Positions 42,185-52,641 of a stretch of DNA of 64,000 bases are shown here, piece after piece. Position numbers and translations under genes: made by a program. Origin of the DNA: Pseudomonadota bacterium (GTDB lineage Bacteria > Pseudomonadota > Gammaproteobacteria > Burkholderiales > Thiobacillaceae); NCBI GenBank assembly GCA_021848725.1, contig JAJZTS010000008.1:1-64000 (forward strand), in the 5' to 3' direction. A model generated the notes under the pieces. The model was not told the origin of the DNA, did no database searches, and worked only from the letters and a program-made list of their open reading frames with translations. Numbering within the stretch: position 1 is the first letter of the stretch; each line of letters begins with the position of its first letter.

Positions 42185-43066
42185 TCAGTCGAGCAGGCGC
42201 TTCAAGGCCTCGGCGTATTTCTCCGCCGTTTTCTGCACCACCTCGTCCGGCAGCGCCGGGCCGGGGGCCTGTTTGTTCCAGCCCGAGCCGGTCAGCCAGT
42301 CGCGCACATACTGCTTGTCGAAGCTGGGCGGGTTGCTGCCGACTTGGTACTCGTCGGCCGGCCAGAAGCGGGAGGAGTCGGGCGTCAGCGCTTCGTCGAT
42401 CAGGGTCAGCGTGCCGTGCTCGTCCAGGCCGAACTCGAACTTGGTGTCGGCGATGATGATGCCCCGGGTGAGCGCATACTCCGCCGCGGTCTTGTACAGG
42501 GCCAGGGCGGCGTCGCGCACTCGGGCCGCCAGGTCCGCCCCCAGCAGTTGCTCGCACTGGGCATAATCGATGTTCTCGTCGTGCTCGCCGACCGCCGCCT
42601 TGGTCGACGGCGTGAACAAGGGCTCGGGCAGGCGCTCGGCCTGCTTGAGTCCGGCCGGCAGCGCGATGCCGCAGACCCGGCCGGTCTTCTGGTAATCGGC
42701 CCAGCCGGAGCCGACCAGATAGCCGCGGACGATGGCCTCGACCGGCAGCGCCTTCAGCCGCTTGACCACGATGGCGCGGCCCGCGACCTGATCCCGCTCG
42801 TCCGGCGCGACCACGTCTTCCGCTTTGTCGCCGGTTAGTTGGTTGGGCAGGATGGGGCTGAGCTTGTCGAACCAGAAGGCGGACACTGCGGTGAGCACCT
42901 TGCCCTTGCCCGGGATCGGGGTGGGCATGATCACGTCGAAGGCGGACAGCCGATCGGTAGTGACGATCAGCATGCGCCGGTCGTCGACGGCGTAGATGTC
43001 GCGCACCTTGCCCTTGTGGATCAGCGGCAGCGACTTGATCGAGGTTTCGAACAGGGCGTCGGTCAT
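42185..43066 (-). CDS. purC: phosphoribosylaminoimidazole-succinocarboxamide synthase
   Basis: 293 residues from ATG 43066. SAICAR synthetase motifs: [53 protein letters not shown] and [15 protein letters not shown]. It condenses CAIR with aspartate in purine synthesis. The reading frame stays open upstream to 43165, but that part is only a translated dispersed repeat, so I set the start at MTDALFETS. It follows fba in the order common in Betaproteobacteria, but a terminator and repeat separate the two. Confidence 0.96.
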   Translation of the reverse strand: MTDALFETSIKSLPLIHKGKVRDIYAVDDRRMLIVTTDRLSAFDVIMPTPIPGKGKVLTAVSAFWFDKLSPILPNQLTGDKAEDVVAPDERDQVAGRAIVVKRLKALPVEAIVRGYLVGSGWADYQKTGRVCGIALPAGLKQAERLPEPLFTPSTKAAVGEHDENIDYAQCEQLLGADLAARVRDAALALYKTAAEYALTRGIIIADTKFEFGLDEHGTLTLIDEALTPDSSRFWPADEYQVGSNPPSFDKQYVRDWLTGSGWNKQAPGPALPDEVVQKTAEKYAEALKRLLD

Positions 43067-43082
43067 ATTGAAAACCCATTCT

Positions 43083-43144
43083 GTCGTTCCCGCGAAGGCG
43101 GGAACCCAGTTCGATTTCTGGATTCCCGCCTTCGCGGGAATGAC
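43083..43144. repeat. long inverted repeat, GTCATTCCCGC family
   Basis: Arms of 27 bp (43083-43109 and 43118-43144) with two mismatches around an 8-base loop. The sequence, GTCATTCCCGCGAAGGCGGG and its complement, is a widespread bacterial repeat. It lies between fba and purC; read through, it creates a false N-terminal extension of purC. Confidence 0.9.
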
Positions 43145-43151
43145 GGTAAAT

Positions 43152-43175
43152 AAAAAGGGCGGCACGCGGCCGCCC
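43152..43175 (-). terminator. intrinsic terminator after fba
   Basis: On the minus strand GGGCGGC-CGCGT-GCCGCCC (43175-43157) is followed directly by TTTTT (43156-43152). A second hairpin, CTAACGC/GCGTTAG (43183-43199), overlaps the fba stop just before it. Together they should end fba transcription before purC. Confidence 0.8.
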
Positions 43176-43195
43176 CATGATTCTAACGCAAGGCG

Positions 43196-44263
43196 TTAGT
43201 TGACCTTGGGGTCGAGTTCGCCCTTGTCGTAGCGCTTCTGCATCTCTTCCAGGCTGTAGACCTTGGTGATCTTGCTGGCCATGCCGGCGGCGCCGAAGGC
43301 CTCGTAGCGGTCCTTGCAGATGCCGGACATCGCTTTGGTCGCCTCTTTGAAGAACTTGCGCGGGTCGAAGTTCTTCTTGTCCTCGGCCAGGTGCTTGCGG
43401 ATGGCGCCGGTGGAGGCCATGCGAAGGTCGGTGTCGATGTTGACCTTGCGCACGCCGCTCTTGATGCCTTCGACAATCTCAGACACCGGCACGCCGTAGG
43501 TCTGGCCCATGTCGCCGCCGTAGCTGTTGATGATGGCGAGCCAGTCTTCCGGCACCGAGGAGGAGCCGTGCATGACCAGGTGCACGTTGGGGATGCGGGC
43601 GTGGATCTCTTTCACGCGGTCGATGCGCAGCACCTTGCCGGTGGGCTTCTGGGTGAACTTGTAGGCGCCGTGGCTGGTGCCGATGGCGATGGCCAGGGCG
43701 TCGACGCCGGTCTTCTTGACGAAGTCGGCGGCCTCGTTCGGGTCGGTCAGCATCTGGTCGTGGGACAGGGTGCCCTCGGCGCCGACGCCGTCTTCCTCGC
43801 CGGCCTGGCCGGTCTCGAGCGAGCCCAGGCAGCCGAGTTCGCCTTCGACCGAGACGCCGCAGGCGTGGGCCAGCTGGACCACTTTGCGGGTGGTCTCGAC
43901 GTTGTACTCGTAGGAGGACGGGGTCTTGGCGTCTTCCATCAGCGAGCCGTCCATCATCACCGAGCTGAAGCCGGACTGGATGGAGCGGAAGCAGACGGCC
44001 GGGGAGGCGCCGTGGTCCTGGTGCATACAGATCGGGACGTTCGGGTACATCTCGATCGCGGCCAGGATCAGGTGGCGCAGGAAGGGCTCGCCGGCATAGG
44101 AGCGGGCGCCGGCGGAGCCTTGCAGGATCACCGGGCTGTCCACGGCGGCGGCGGCTTCCATGATCGCCTTCACCTGTTCCATATTGTTGACGTTGAATGC
44201 GGGCAGGCCATAGCCGTTTTCGGCGGCGTGGTCCAACAGCTGACGCAGGGAAATGAGAGCCAT
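43196..44263 (-). CDS. fba: class II fructose-bisphosphate aldolase
   Basis: 355 residues, the longer class II type used for glycolysis and the Calvin cycle (CbbA). HQDHG at 81-85 provides Asp83 and zinc ligand His84. [12 protein letters not shown] and [13 protein letters not shown] carry the other histidines, and INSYGGDM is characteristic. A strong AGGAG lies 8 bases before ATG 44263. It lies 23 bp downstream of pyk with no terminator between, so the two are probably co-transcribed. Its own transcript ends at 43152-43175. Confidence 0.97.
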   Translation of the reverse strand: MALISLRQLLDHAAENGYGLPAFNVNNMEQVKAIMEAAAAVDSPVILQGSAGARSYAGEPFLRHLILAAIEMYPNVPICMHQDHGASPAVCFRSIQSGFSSVMMDGSLMEDAKTPSSYEYNVETTRKVVQLAHACGVSVEGELGCLGSLETGQAGEEDGVGAEGTLSHDQMLTDPNEAADFVKKTGVDALAIAIGTSHGAYKFTQKPTGKVLRIDRVKEIHARIPNVHLVMHGSSSVPEDWLAIINSYGGDMGQTYGVPVSEIVEGIKSGVRKVNIDTDLRMASTGAIRKHLAEDKKNFDPRKFFKEATKAMSGICKDRYEAFGAAGMASKITKVYSLEEMQKRYDKGELDPKVN

Positions 44264-44286
44264 CTGATTACTCCTATCTAAGTTAA

Positions 44287-45723
44287 CTACGAATCGGTTT
44301 TCCGTTCGCCCACGCGGACGATCTTCAGAGTGTTGGTGCCGCCCGGCCGGCCGATCGGCTCGCCGATGGTGAGCAGGATCAGATCGCCGTTGCGTACCGC
44401 GCCGCGCCGCCGGAGCTCGTCTTCCGCCTCGGCCAGCAACTGGTCGCGCTCTTGGCTGGAAGGCCTGAAGTTGATCGGATAGACACCGCGGAAAAGACTG
44501 ACTTTTCTACGGGTTTCGGTTTCGGGTGTCAAGGCGTAGATCGGCACGTTGGTGCTCATGCGCGACATCCACAGTGTGGTCGAGCCGGACTGGGTCATCG
44601 CGGCGATGGCCTTCACGTTCAGGTGCAAGGCGGTGAAGGCGGCGGACATCGCGATCGCCTCGTCGACACGGAGGAAGCCGTGGTCGAGCAGCTTGCCGTC
44701 GAAGAACGGCTCCATCTCCTTTTCCGCCTCGACGCAGATGCGGTGCATGGCCTCGACGGTCTCGACTGGATACTGGCCGGCGGCGGTCTCGGCCGACAGC
44801 ATCACCGCGTCGGTGCCGTCGAGCACGGCGTTGGCCACGTCGGACACCTCGGCCCGGGTCGGGATCGGGCTGGAGATCATCGACTCCATCATCTGGGTCG
44901 CGGTGATCACCAGTTTGTTCCGCTCCTGGGCCATGCGGATCATCTTCTTCTGCAGGGCCGGCACCGCGGCGTCACCGACCTCGACGCCGAGGTCGCCGCG
45001 GGCGACCATGATGGCATCGGCGGCATGGATGATTTCTTCCAGTGCCTCGATCGCCTCGACCCGCTCGATCTTGGCCACGATCCAGGCCTTGCACTTGGCC
45101 GCTTGCAGCAGTTCGCGCGCCTCCTGGATGTCGGCGGCGGATTTCGGGAACGACACCGCGACGTAGTCGGCCTTGAGCTTGGCCGCGGTCTTGATGTCTT
45201 CCTTGTCCTTGTCGGTCAGCGCCGCGGCGGACAGGCCGCCGCCCTTGCGGTTGATGCCCTTGTTGTTGGACAACACGCCGCCGCGGGTGACCTTGCAGTG
45301 CACCTCGTTGCCCTTGACCGCCTCGACCCACATCTCGATCCGGCCGTCGTCCAGGATCAGGGTCGAGCCGCGCGAGACGTCCTTGACCAGTTCCTTGTAG
45401 TCGAGACCGACCCGGCCTTGGTCGCCCAACTCGCAGGTGGCGTCGAGGATGAAGGCGTCGCCGATGTTCAAGCTGATCTTGCCGTCCTTGAACTTGCCGA
45501 TGCGGATCTTGGGGCCTTGCAGGTCGACCAGCACGCCGATGGCACGGCCGCGGGTCTTGGCGATGGAGCGAATCAGTTCGGCGCGCTGGATATGGTCTTC
45601 CGGCTTGCCATGGGAGAAATTCAAGCGCACGACGTCCACGCCGGCTTCCGCCATCTTGTCCAACACCTTGGGGTCGGAACAGGAAGGGCCGAGGGTGGCG
45701 ACGATTTTTGTTCTACGTAACAT
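44287..45723 (-). CDS. pyk: pyruvate kinase
   Basis: 478 residues from ATG 45723. Family marks: [70 protein letters not shown] and ATQMMESMI. The C-terminal domain (about 355-478) is complete. It converts phosphoenolpyruvate to pyruvate with ATP formation. The open frame continues upstream across pgk, but that part is not pyruvate kinase. The 89-bp gap to pgk contains only a loose GTGAGGCG/CGCCTCAC inverted pair. Confidence 0.97.
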   Translation of the reverse strand: MLRRTKIVATLGPSCSDPKVLDKMAEAGVDVVRLNFSHGKPEDHIQRAELIRSIAKTRGRAIGVLVDLQGPKIRIGKFKDGKISLNIGDAFILDATCELGDQGRVGLDYKELVKDVSRGSTLILDDGRIEMWVEAVKGNEVHCKVTRGGVLSNNKGINRKGGGLSAAALTDKDKEDIKTAAKLKADYVAVSFPKSAADIQEARELLQAAKCKAWIVAKIERVEAIEALEEIIHAADAIMVARGDLGVEVGDAAVPALQKKMIRMAQERNKLVITATQMMESMISSPIPTRAEVSDVANAVLDGTDAVMLSAETAAGQYPVETVEAMHRICVEAEKEMEPFFDGKLLDHGFLRVDEAIAMSAAFTALHLNVKAIAAMTQSGSTTLWMSRMSTNVPIYALTPETETRRKVSLFRGVYPINFRPSSQERDQLLAEAEDELRRRGAVRNGDLILLTIGEPIGRPGGTNTLKIVRVGERKTDS

Positions 45724-45812
45724 ATGTACTCGTGAGGTGTGAGGGGCAGGAGTGAGGCGGCTTGGCCGAGGCTCGCGCCCGGGCTCGATCGCCTCACGCC
45801 TCGCTATCGGTT

Positions 45813-46997
45813 TTAGCCGGCCGCGCGTTTTTCCAGGATGTCCACGGCGGGCAGAACCTTGCCTTCCAAGTACTCGAGGAAGGCGCCGCCAGCGGTGGAG
45901 ATGTAGGACACCTTGTCGTAGATGTCGTACTTCTGGATGGCGGCGATGGTGTCGCCGCCGCCGGCCAGGGTGAAGGCCTTGGTCTTGGCGATGGCCATGG
46001 CGATGGCCTTGGTGCCTGCGCCGAACTGGTCGAATTCGAACACGCCGACCGGGCCGTTCCAGACCACGGTGCCGGCCTTCATGATGATGTCGACCAGTTC
46101 CTGCGCGCTCTTCGGGCCGATGTCGAAGATCATGTCGTCGTCGGCCACGGCGCCGGCATCCTTGGTCACGGCCGGCTCGTTGGCATCGAACTGCTTGCCG
46201 ACCACCACGTCGACGGCGACCGGGATGGTCGCGCCGCGTGCGGTCATTTTGGCCATCAGCGCCTGGGCGGTCGGCACCAGGTCGTCCTCGCACAGCGACT
46301 TGCCGACGTTCTTGCCGGTGGCCTTCAAGAAGGTGTTGGCGATGCCGCCGCCGACCACCAATTGCTCGCACTTCTCGGACAGGGCCTCGAGCACGGTCAG
46401 CTTGGTCGAGACCTTGGAGCCGCCGACGATGGCGACCATCGGCCGGGCCGGGTTGGCCAGGGCCTTGTCCAGCGCCTCCAGCTCTTCGGACACCAGCTTG
46501 CCGGCGCAGGCGGTGGGGGCGAACTGGGCGATGCCGTAGGTCGAGGCCTCGGCGCGGTGGGCGGTGCCGAAGGCGTCCATCACGAACACGTCGCACAGGG
46601 CGGCGTATTTCTTCGCGGTCTCTTCGACGTTTTTCTTCTCGCCCTTGTTGACCCGGCAGTTCTCCAGCAGCACCACTTCGCCCTCGGCGACGGCGAAACC
46701 GCCGTCGACCCAGTCCTTGATCAGGCGCACCGGCTTGCCCAGCTTGGCGGACATCACGTCGGCCACGGGCTTGAGCGAGACCTCTTCGGTCCACTCGCCC
46801 TCGGTCGGGCGGCCCAGGTGGGAGGTGACCATCACCTTGGCGCCAGCCTTCAGCGCGTGTTCGATGGTGGGCATGGACGCGGTGATGCGGGCGTCGGACG
46901 TGACCTTGCCGTCCTTGACGGGCACGTTCAGGTCGGCGCGGATGAACACGCGCTTGCCCTTGAGGTCGAGATCGGTCATGCGGAGGAACTTGGCCAT
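45813..46997 (-). CDS. pgk: phosphoglycerate kinase
   Basis: 394 residues. [17 protein letters not shown], the substrate-binding histidine region [37 protein letters not shown] and [14 protein letters not shown], followed by [10 protein letters not shown], are all present. GGAG lies 8 bases before the ATG. Placed after gap, it interconverts 1,3-bisphosphoglycerate and 3-phosphoglycerate in glycolysis and the Calvin cycle. Since gap has its own terminator, pgk-pyk-fba may be a separate transcription unit. Confidence 0.97.
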   Translation of the reverse strand: MAKFLRMTDLDLKGKRVFIRADLNVPVKDGKVTSDARITASMPTIEHALKAGAKVMVTSHLGRPTEGEWTEEVSLKPVADVMSAKLGKPVRLIKDWVDGGFAVAEGEVVLLENCRVNKGEKKNVEETAKKYAALCDVFVMDAFGTAHRAEASTYGIAQFAPTACAGKLVSEELEALDKALANPARPMVAIVGGSKVSTKLTVLEALSEKCEQLVVGGGIANTFLKATGKNVGKSLCEDDLVPTAQALMAKMTARGATIPVAVDVVVGKQFDANEPAVTKDAGAVADDDMIFDIGPKSAQELVDIIMKAGTVVWNGPVGVFEFDQFGAGTKAIAMAIAKTKAFTLAGGGDTIAAIQKYDIYDKVSYISTAGGAFLEYLEGKVLPAVDILEKRAAG

Positions 46998-47060
46998 GTA
47001 AATCTCCTGAAAAGTAAGTAGTAAGGGATAGGCGGGCCTATGCCTTACGGCTCACGGTAG

Positions 47061-47089
47061 AAAAAGCGAGGGGCACAGGCCCCTCGCTT
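47061..47089 (-). terminator. intrinsic terminator after gap
   Basis: An 11-bp GC-rich stem (47064-47074 with 47079-47089; AAGCGAGGGGC) around a 4-base loop. On the minus strand the stem is followed by a T-run (47065-47061, partly in the stem). It lies 15 bp past the gap stop. Confidence 0.88.
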
Positions 47090-47103
47090 CCGGGCAATGC
47101 AGC

Positions 47104-48123
<1,020 letters not shown>

Positions 48124-48128
48124 TCAAT

Positions 48129-48160
48129 AAAAAACCGAAGGGGCGCTCAGCCGGCGCCCC
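48129..48160 (-). terminator. intrinsic terminator after tkt
   Basis: On the minus strand GGGGCGC-CGGCTGA-GCGCCCC (48160-48140) is followed by TTCGG and TTTTTT (48134-48129). It lies 9 bp after the tkt stop and upstream of gap. Confidence 0.8.
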
Positions 48161-48169
48161 CTATATTTC

Positions 48170-50158
48170 TTACAGCACGCCCTTGACGGTCTTCACCACG
48201 TTTTCCACGGTGAAGCCGAATTCCTTGAACAGCTGGCCGGCCGGGGCGGATTCGCCGAAGCGGTCGAGGCCGACCACGGCGCCGTCCAGGCCCACGTACT
48301 TGTACCAGCCTTCGGTCACGCCGGCCTCGATGGCCACGCGCTTGACGCCGGCCGGCAGCACGCCCGCCTTGTAGGCGGCGTCCTGTTTGTCGAACACGTT
48401 GGTGCAGGGCATGGACACCACGCGGGCGGCGATGCCGTCGGCCTTCAGCGCTTCCTGGGCCTTCATGGCCAGCTCGACCTCGGAGCCGGTGGCGATCAGC
48501 ACGACCTTCGGTGCGCCGTCGCAATCGGACAGGACATAGCCGCCCTTGCGGATGGCCTCGACCTGGGCGTCGGTGCGCTTGACATAGGGCAGGTTCTGGC
48601 GCGACAGGATCAGGCTGGTCGGGCCGTCTTTCTTCTCGACGCCGGCGGCCCAGGCGACCATGGTCTCCATGGTGTCGCACGGACGCCAGACGCTCATGTT
48701 CGGGATCATGCGCAGGGTGGCGGTCTGCTCCACCGGCTGGTGGGTCGGGCCGTCCTCGCCCAGACCGATGGAGTCGTGGGTGAACACGTAGACCACGCGC
48801 TGCTTCATCAGGGCCGACATGCGCAGGGCGTTGCGGGCGTATTCCGAGAACATCAGGAAGGTGCCGCCGAACGGGAACAGGCCGCCGTGCAGCGCCATGC
48901 CGTTCATGATGTGGGACATGCCGAACTCGCGCACGCCGTAGGAGATGTAGTTGCCGCCGGCATTGCGGTGCAGGCTGTGGCAGCCGGGCCAGTTGGTCAG
49001 GTTGGAGCCGGTCAGGTCAGCGGAGCCGCCGATGCGCTCGGGCAGGCTGGAGACCAGGCGCTCGATCGCCAGTTGGCTGGCCTTGCGGGTGGCCACGGTC
49101 TCGCCCTTGTCGGCGGTCAGCTTGATTGCGGCCTTGACCCGCTCGGCCCAGTCGCCCGGCAGGTCGCCGGCCATGCGGCGCTTGAACTCGGCAGCCTCGG
49201 CCGGGTACTGCTTGCTGTACTCGGCGAACTTGTTGTCCCACAGCTTCTCCAGGCCTTCGCCCTTGGTCTTGGCGCTCCAACCCTCGTAGATGTCGGACGG
49301 GATATGGAACGGGGCATGATTCCAGTTCAGGTGCTTGCGGGTGGCCTCGACCTCGGCATCGCCCAGGGCGGCGCCGTGCACGTCGTGGGTGCCTTCCTTG
49401 TTGGGCGAGCCCTTGCCGATCACGGTCTTGCAGCAGATCAGGGTCGGCTTGTCGGTGTGCTTCTTGGCTTCCTGGATGGCGGCCTCGACCGCTTCGAAGC
49501 TGTGGCCGTCGACGTTGCGCACCACGTGCCAGCCGTAGGCCTCGAACCGCTTCGGCGTGTCGTCGGTGAACCAGCCCTCGACGTGGCCGTCGATGGAGAT
49601 GCCGTTGTCGTCCCAGAAGGCGATCAGCTTGCCCAGGTTCCAGGTGCCGGCCAGGGCGCAGGCCTCGTGCGAGATGCCTTCCATCATGCAGCCGTCGCCG
49701 AGGAAGACATAGGTGTGGTGGTTGACGATGTCGAAGCCCGGCTTGTTGAACTCGTGGGCGAGCAGCTTCTCGGCCAGGGCCATGCCGACGGCGTTGGTGA
49801 TGCCCTGACCCAGCGGGCCGGTGGTGGTCTCGACGCCGGCGGTGTAGCCGTACTCGGGGTGGCCCGGGGTCTTGGAGTGCAGCTGACGGAAGCTCTTGAT
49901 GTCGTCGATGGAGACGTCATAGCCGGTCAGGTGCAGCAGGGAATAGATCAGCATCGAGCCGTGGCCATTGGACAGCACGAAGCGGTCGCGGTCGGCCCAC
50001 TTGGGGTTGGCCGGGTTGTGGCGCAGGTGGTGGTTCCACAGCGTTTCGGCGATCTCCGCCATGCCCATGGGGGCGCCGGGGTGGCCGGAGTTGGCCTTCT
50101 GCACGGCATCCACGGAGAGCATGCGGATGGCATTGGCGAGTTCGGTGCGGGTTGCCAT
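48170..50158 (-). CDS. tkt: transketolase
   Basis: 662 residues. The thiamine-diphosphate domain has [15 protein letters not shown] and [13 protein letters not shown] (GDG at 154-156); the pyrimidine domain has [12 protein letters not shown] and [17 protein letters not shown]. It moves two-carbon units in the pentose phosphate and Calvin cycles (CbbT in autotrophs). GGAAAG precedes the ATG at 50158. It is the first gene of the tkt-gap-pgk-pyk-fba block. A promoter candidate lies 73-102 bp upstream. Confidence 0.98.
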   Translation of the reverse strand: MATRTELANAIRMLSVDAVQKANSGHPGAPMGMAEIAETLWNHHLRHNPANPKWADRDRFVLSNGHGSMLIYSLLHLTGYDVSIDDIKSFRQLHSKTPGHPEYGYTAGVETTTGPLGQGITNAVGMALAEKLLAHEFNKPGFDIVNHHTYVFLGDGCMMEGISHEACALAGTWNLGKLIAFWDDNGISIDGHVEGWFTDDTPKRFEAYGWHVVRNVDGHSFEAVEAAIQEAKKHTDKPTLICCKTVIGKGSPNKEGTHDVHGAALGDAEVEATRKHLNWNHAPFHIPSDIYEGWSAKTKGEGLEKLWDNKFAEYSKQYPAEAAEFKRRMAGDLPGDWAERVKAAIKLTADKGETVATRKASQLAIERLVSSLPERIGGSADLTGSNLTNWPGCHSLHRNAGGNYISYGVREFGMSHIMNGMALHGGLFPFGGTFLMFSEYARNALRMSALMKQRVVYVFTHDSIGLGEDGPTHQPVEQTATLRMIPNMSVWRPCDTMETMVAWAAGVEKKDGPTSLILSRQNLPYVKRTDAQVEAIRKGGYVLSDCDGAPKVVLIATGSEVELAMKAQEALKADGIAARVVSMPCTNVFDKQDAAYKAGVLPAGVKRVAIEAGVTEGWYKYVGLDGAVVGLDRFGESAPAGQLFKEFGFTVENVVKTVKGVL

Positions 50159-50230
50159 TTTTCGATCTTTCCTCGATTCAATAAAAAAGCTGTCGGTCCA
50201 GCCTGACGCGAGGCGGACATAAAGGGGCTG

Positions 50231-50260
50231 ATTATGGCCTAGGGCCGTGGCCTAGGGCAA
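50231..50260 (-). promoter_or_regulatory. promoter candidate for tkt with a direct repeat in the spacer
   Basis: On the minus strand TTGCCC (50260-50255), 18 bases, then CATAAT (50236-50231). The spacer region holds GGCCTAGGGC twice (plus-strand 50236-50245 and 50249-50258), a 13-bp-period direct repeat containing CCTAGG palindromes, which could be a regulator site overlapping the promoter. The rest of the 223-bp gap (50159-50381) shows only a GCAATA/TATTGC inverted pair at about 50348-50368. Confidence 0.4.
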
Positions 50261-50381
50261 GCCGAGCAAAGGCCCGGCCAGCGCGGCTTGCGGGCCGATA
50301 TCTCATGGAAAACCGGATGAAACCGGGCTTTGGGGCGGCTTGGCCCGGCAATAGAAGTTTTTTATTGCTAAGTTGACAAAT

Positions 50382-51173
50382 TTATCCGCTTTGGCGGATC
50401 CAATCCCGCCAAGCGGCGAGCAGTGGCGGGGTGAGGGCGGCGACGACCGAGCGTTGCCAGAGATCGCCTTGCCAGAAATCGTCCTCGTCCAAGGTCGAGA
50501 TGGCGCCGCCGGCCTCGGTCAGGATCAGGGCGCCGGCCGCATAGTCCCAAAGCTTTTGGCCGCCGTGCAGATAGAGATGGATGCGGCCGGCGGCCAAGTA
50601 GCACCAGTCCAAGGTGCTCGCGCCGAGGTTGCGTTGGGAACTATACGGGTGGGCGCTAGCCAGGCGCACGGCCAAGTCTTTGGCTAGCCGCTTGAAATCG
50701 ACCCCGGCGATGCAGGCCTTCAGCGCAGGCAGCGGTTGCTTGATCGGCAGCCGGTCGCCGTCGAGATAGGCGCCGCCGCCGAGTTCGGCATAGAACAGCT
50801 CGTCGGCCTGGGGGTCGTAGATCACGCCGAGCTGGGGCCGGCCTTGTTTAATCAGGGCGACCGAGATGGCGAAGAAAGGCAGGCCGGTGACGAAATTGGT
50901 GGTGCCGTCGATCGGGTCCACGCACCACAGGCCGTCGTGACCTTGGGCCCAGCTTTGCCGTTGCTCGTCTTCGGTCATCTCCTCGCCCAGCACCGGGTAG
51001 GGGGCGATCCGGGTCAGCGCTTCGATCAAGGCGCGCTGGGTGGCGAGGTCGGCCTCGGTCAGCAGGCTGCCATCGGTTTTGCGCTCATGGGCGACCTTCA
51101 GATAGCGGGGCATGACCTGTTCGCGGCCGATCTTGCGCACCGCGATGCAGACTTGTTGCAGTAGCTCGTTCAT
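50382..51173 (-). CDS. inositol monophosphatase family protein
   Basis: 263 residues from ATG 51173, overlapping the upstream stop (ATGA). The metal site is complete: GEEMTED (Glu64/Glu65), VDPIDGTTNF (Asp86, Asp89) and WDYAAGALILTEAGG. These Mg-dependent phosphatases act on inositol-1-phosphate, histidinol phosphate (HisN), or 3'-phosphoadenosine 5'-phosphate (CysQ); in an organism with active sulfur chemistry the last is worth considering. Sequence alone does not decide. A short hairpin (ATCCGC/GCGGAT) overlaps the stop codon. Confidence 0.9.
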   Translation of the reverse strand: MNELLQQVCIAVRKIGREQVMPRYLKVAHERKTDGSLLTEADLATQRALIEALTRIAPYPVLGEEMTEDEQRQSWAQGHDGLWCVDPIDGTTNFVTGLPFFAISVALIKQGRPQLGVIYDPQADELFYAELGGGAYLDGDRLPIKQPLPALKACIAGVDFKRLAKDLAVRLASAHPYSSQRNLGASTLDWCYLAAGRIHLYLHGGQKLWDYAAGALILTEAGGAISTLDEDDFWQGDLWQRSVVAALTPPLLAAWRDWIRQSG

Positions 51174-51724
51174 GCCCGCCACTTGATCGAGCAGCCCATA
51201 CTCGGGATTTGGTCCTTCGGGCCCTGGCCGGTGCGGGCCACTTGGATCATGGCCTCATACAAGTCGCGGCGCGCGCCAGCGGGCGCGGCTTCCTTGCGCG
51301 ACTCGTCCAGGCGGCCGCGGTATTGCAGTTCCAGCTTGTTGTTGAAGCCGAAGAAGTCGGGGGTGCAGACCGCACCGTAGGCGCGGGCGATGGCCTGGCT
51401 CTCGTCGAAGACGTAGGGCATCGGGAACCGGTAGCGTTCGGCGACCCGTCGCATATTGTCGAAGGAGTCCTCGGCGTATTCGGCCGGGTCGTTGGACATG
51501 ATCGCGATGACGCCGATGCCCTGGGTCTTGAGATCGTTCGCGTCGCGCACGATGCGTTCGATCACCGCCTTGACGTAAGGGCAGTGGTTGCAGATGAACA
51601 TGACCAGCAGCCCGTTCGGGCCGGCCACATCGTTCAGCGTGTAACGCTTGCCGTCGACGCCGGGCAGGTCGAAATCCGGCGCCGGCCAGCCGAAGTCGCA
51701 GATGGGGGTTTCCATTCGTACCAT
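51170..51724 (-). CDS. thioredoxin-like / AhpC-TSA family redoxin
   Basis: 184 residues from ATG 51724, preceded by GAGG with 8-base spacing; the open frame extends to 51796, but without family sequence. PAPDFDLPGVDGKRYTLNDV is the standard start of the AhpC/TSA fold. The active site is CNHCPY with Cys45 and Cys48, so a CxxC redox site and not the peroxiredoxin PxxxTxxC. No signal peptide: cytoplasmic. Likely a peroxiredoxin-like or thioredoxin-like reductase of unknown substrate. It overlaps the phosphatase gene by 4 bases and is divergent from rsmE. Confidence 0.88.
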   Translation of the reverse strand: MVRMETPICDFGWPAPDFDLPGVDGKRYTLNDVAGPNGLLVMFICNHCPYVKAVIERIVRDANDLKTQGIGVIAIMSNDPAEYAEDSFDNMRRVAERYRFPMPYVFDESQAIARAYGAVCTPDFFGFNNKLELQYRGRLDESRKEAAPAGARRDLYEAMIQVARTGQGPKDQIPSMGCSIKWRA

Positions 51725-51794
51725 GGGGCTTACCTCGACCGAGTAGGGTTTCGGTCGATGATACCATCCGCAAAAATCAGAACTGGTCGTCGCC

Positions 51795-52523
51795 ATGTCC
51801 CTGCCGCGTTTTTATGTCGAAGCCGCCCTTGCCTTGGGTGCCCGTGTTTCCTTGTCCGAAGCGGTATCGCGCCATGCCTTGGGCGCCTTGCGTTTGAAGC
51901 AGGGGGCCGATGTCGTGCTATTCAATGGCGATGGCAGCGAGTACGCCGGGGTGTTGGAGGTGCGGGGCAGTACGGCCTGGGTGGAGTGCCGCGGCCGCGA
52001 CACGCCCGAGCGCGAATCGCCGTTGGAAATCTGGCTGGCGCAGGGCATTTCGGCGGGCGACCGCATGGACTACACCATCCAAAAGGCGGTCGAGCTGGGC
52101 GTGGCCGGCATCGTGCCGCTGACCATGCGCCGCAGCGTGGTGCGCCTGGATGGCGAGCGGGCAGAAAAGCGCCGGCGGCATTGGCAAGGCATCGTCATCG
52201 CCGCTTGCGAGCAGTGCGGGCGCAATCGAGTGCCCGAGGTCGCGCCGATCGCCCGCTTCGACGATTGGTTGGGTCAGGCCAAGGCCCTGGCCGCCACCAA
52301 GTTGTTGCTCGATCCCGAGGGCGGCAACTTGGCCGAATTGGCCAAGCCGGCCGGGCCGGTCTGGCTGCTGGCCGGGCCGGAGGGCGGCATCGATCCCGAG
52401 GAGTGGCAGTTGGCCCGTGCGGTGGGTTTTCAGTCTTTGCGGCTTGGGCCGCGTATCCTGCGCACAGAGACGGCTGGGCTGGCGGCCTTGGCCGCCATGC
52501 AAGTGACCTGGGGCGATTTTTAG
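51795..52523 (+). CDS. rsmE: 16S rRNA (uracil(1498)-N3)-methyltransferase RsmE
   Basis: 242 residues. An N-terminal PUA-like domain (about 1-70) leads into a SPOUT knot domain with the SAM-binding motifs LAGPEGGID (GPEGG at 194-198) and LGPRILRTET (217-226). YTIQKAVELGV and CEQCGRN are also family-typical. It methylates U1498 of 16S rRNA in the assembled 30S subunit. The gene is divergent from the redoxin across 70 bp and precedes argA by 118 bp, a gap with a TACAAT (52601-52606) candidate -10 box. Confidence 0.96.
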   Translation: MSLPRFYVEAALALGARVSLSEAVSRHALGALRLKQGADVVLFNGDGSEYAGVLEVRGSTAWVECRGRDTPERESPLEIWLAQGISAGDRMDYTIQKAVELGVAGIVPLTMRRSVVRLDGERAEKRRRHWQGIVIAACEQCGRNRVPEVAPIARFDDWLGQAKALAATKLLLDPEGGNLAELAKPAGPVWLLAGPEGGIDPEEWQLARAVGFQSLRLGPRILRTETAGLAALAAMQVTWGDF

Positions 52524-52641
52524 CGGTTGTCTAGACACAGCGTATGTAACTACTAGTTGCGCTTAGGCGGTTCGGGCTCGCCCCAGCCGCCGCCGCTACG
52601 TACAATCGAGCGTGCTGCCGCCCAAGCGAGGATTTGCCGAG

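Noticed and set aside
38483-43144. CRISPR array
   Set aside because: The repeats are dispersed palindromic elements of different families with irregular spacing, and there are no cas genes.
43067-43165. 33-residue N-terminal extension of PurC (VIPAKAGIQ...)
   Set aside because: It is the translation of the GTCATTCCCGC dispersed repeat, a common annotation artefact; family similarity starts at 43066.
45724-46794. In-frame upstream extension of pyruvate kinase across pgk
   Set aside because: The pyruvate kinase domain begins at [12 protein letters not shown] (45723); the upstream part is an alternate frame of pgk.
48740-50206. 488-codon open frame on the plus strand over tkt
   Set aside because: Antisense shadow of transketolase, composed of Val/Gly/Ala repeats without motifs.
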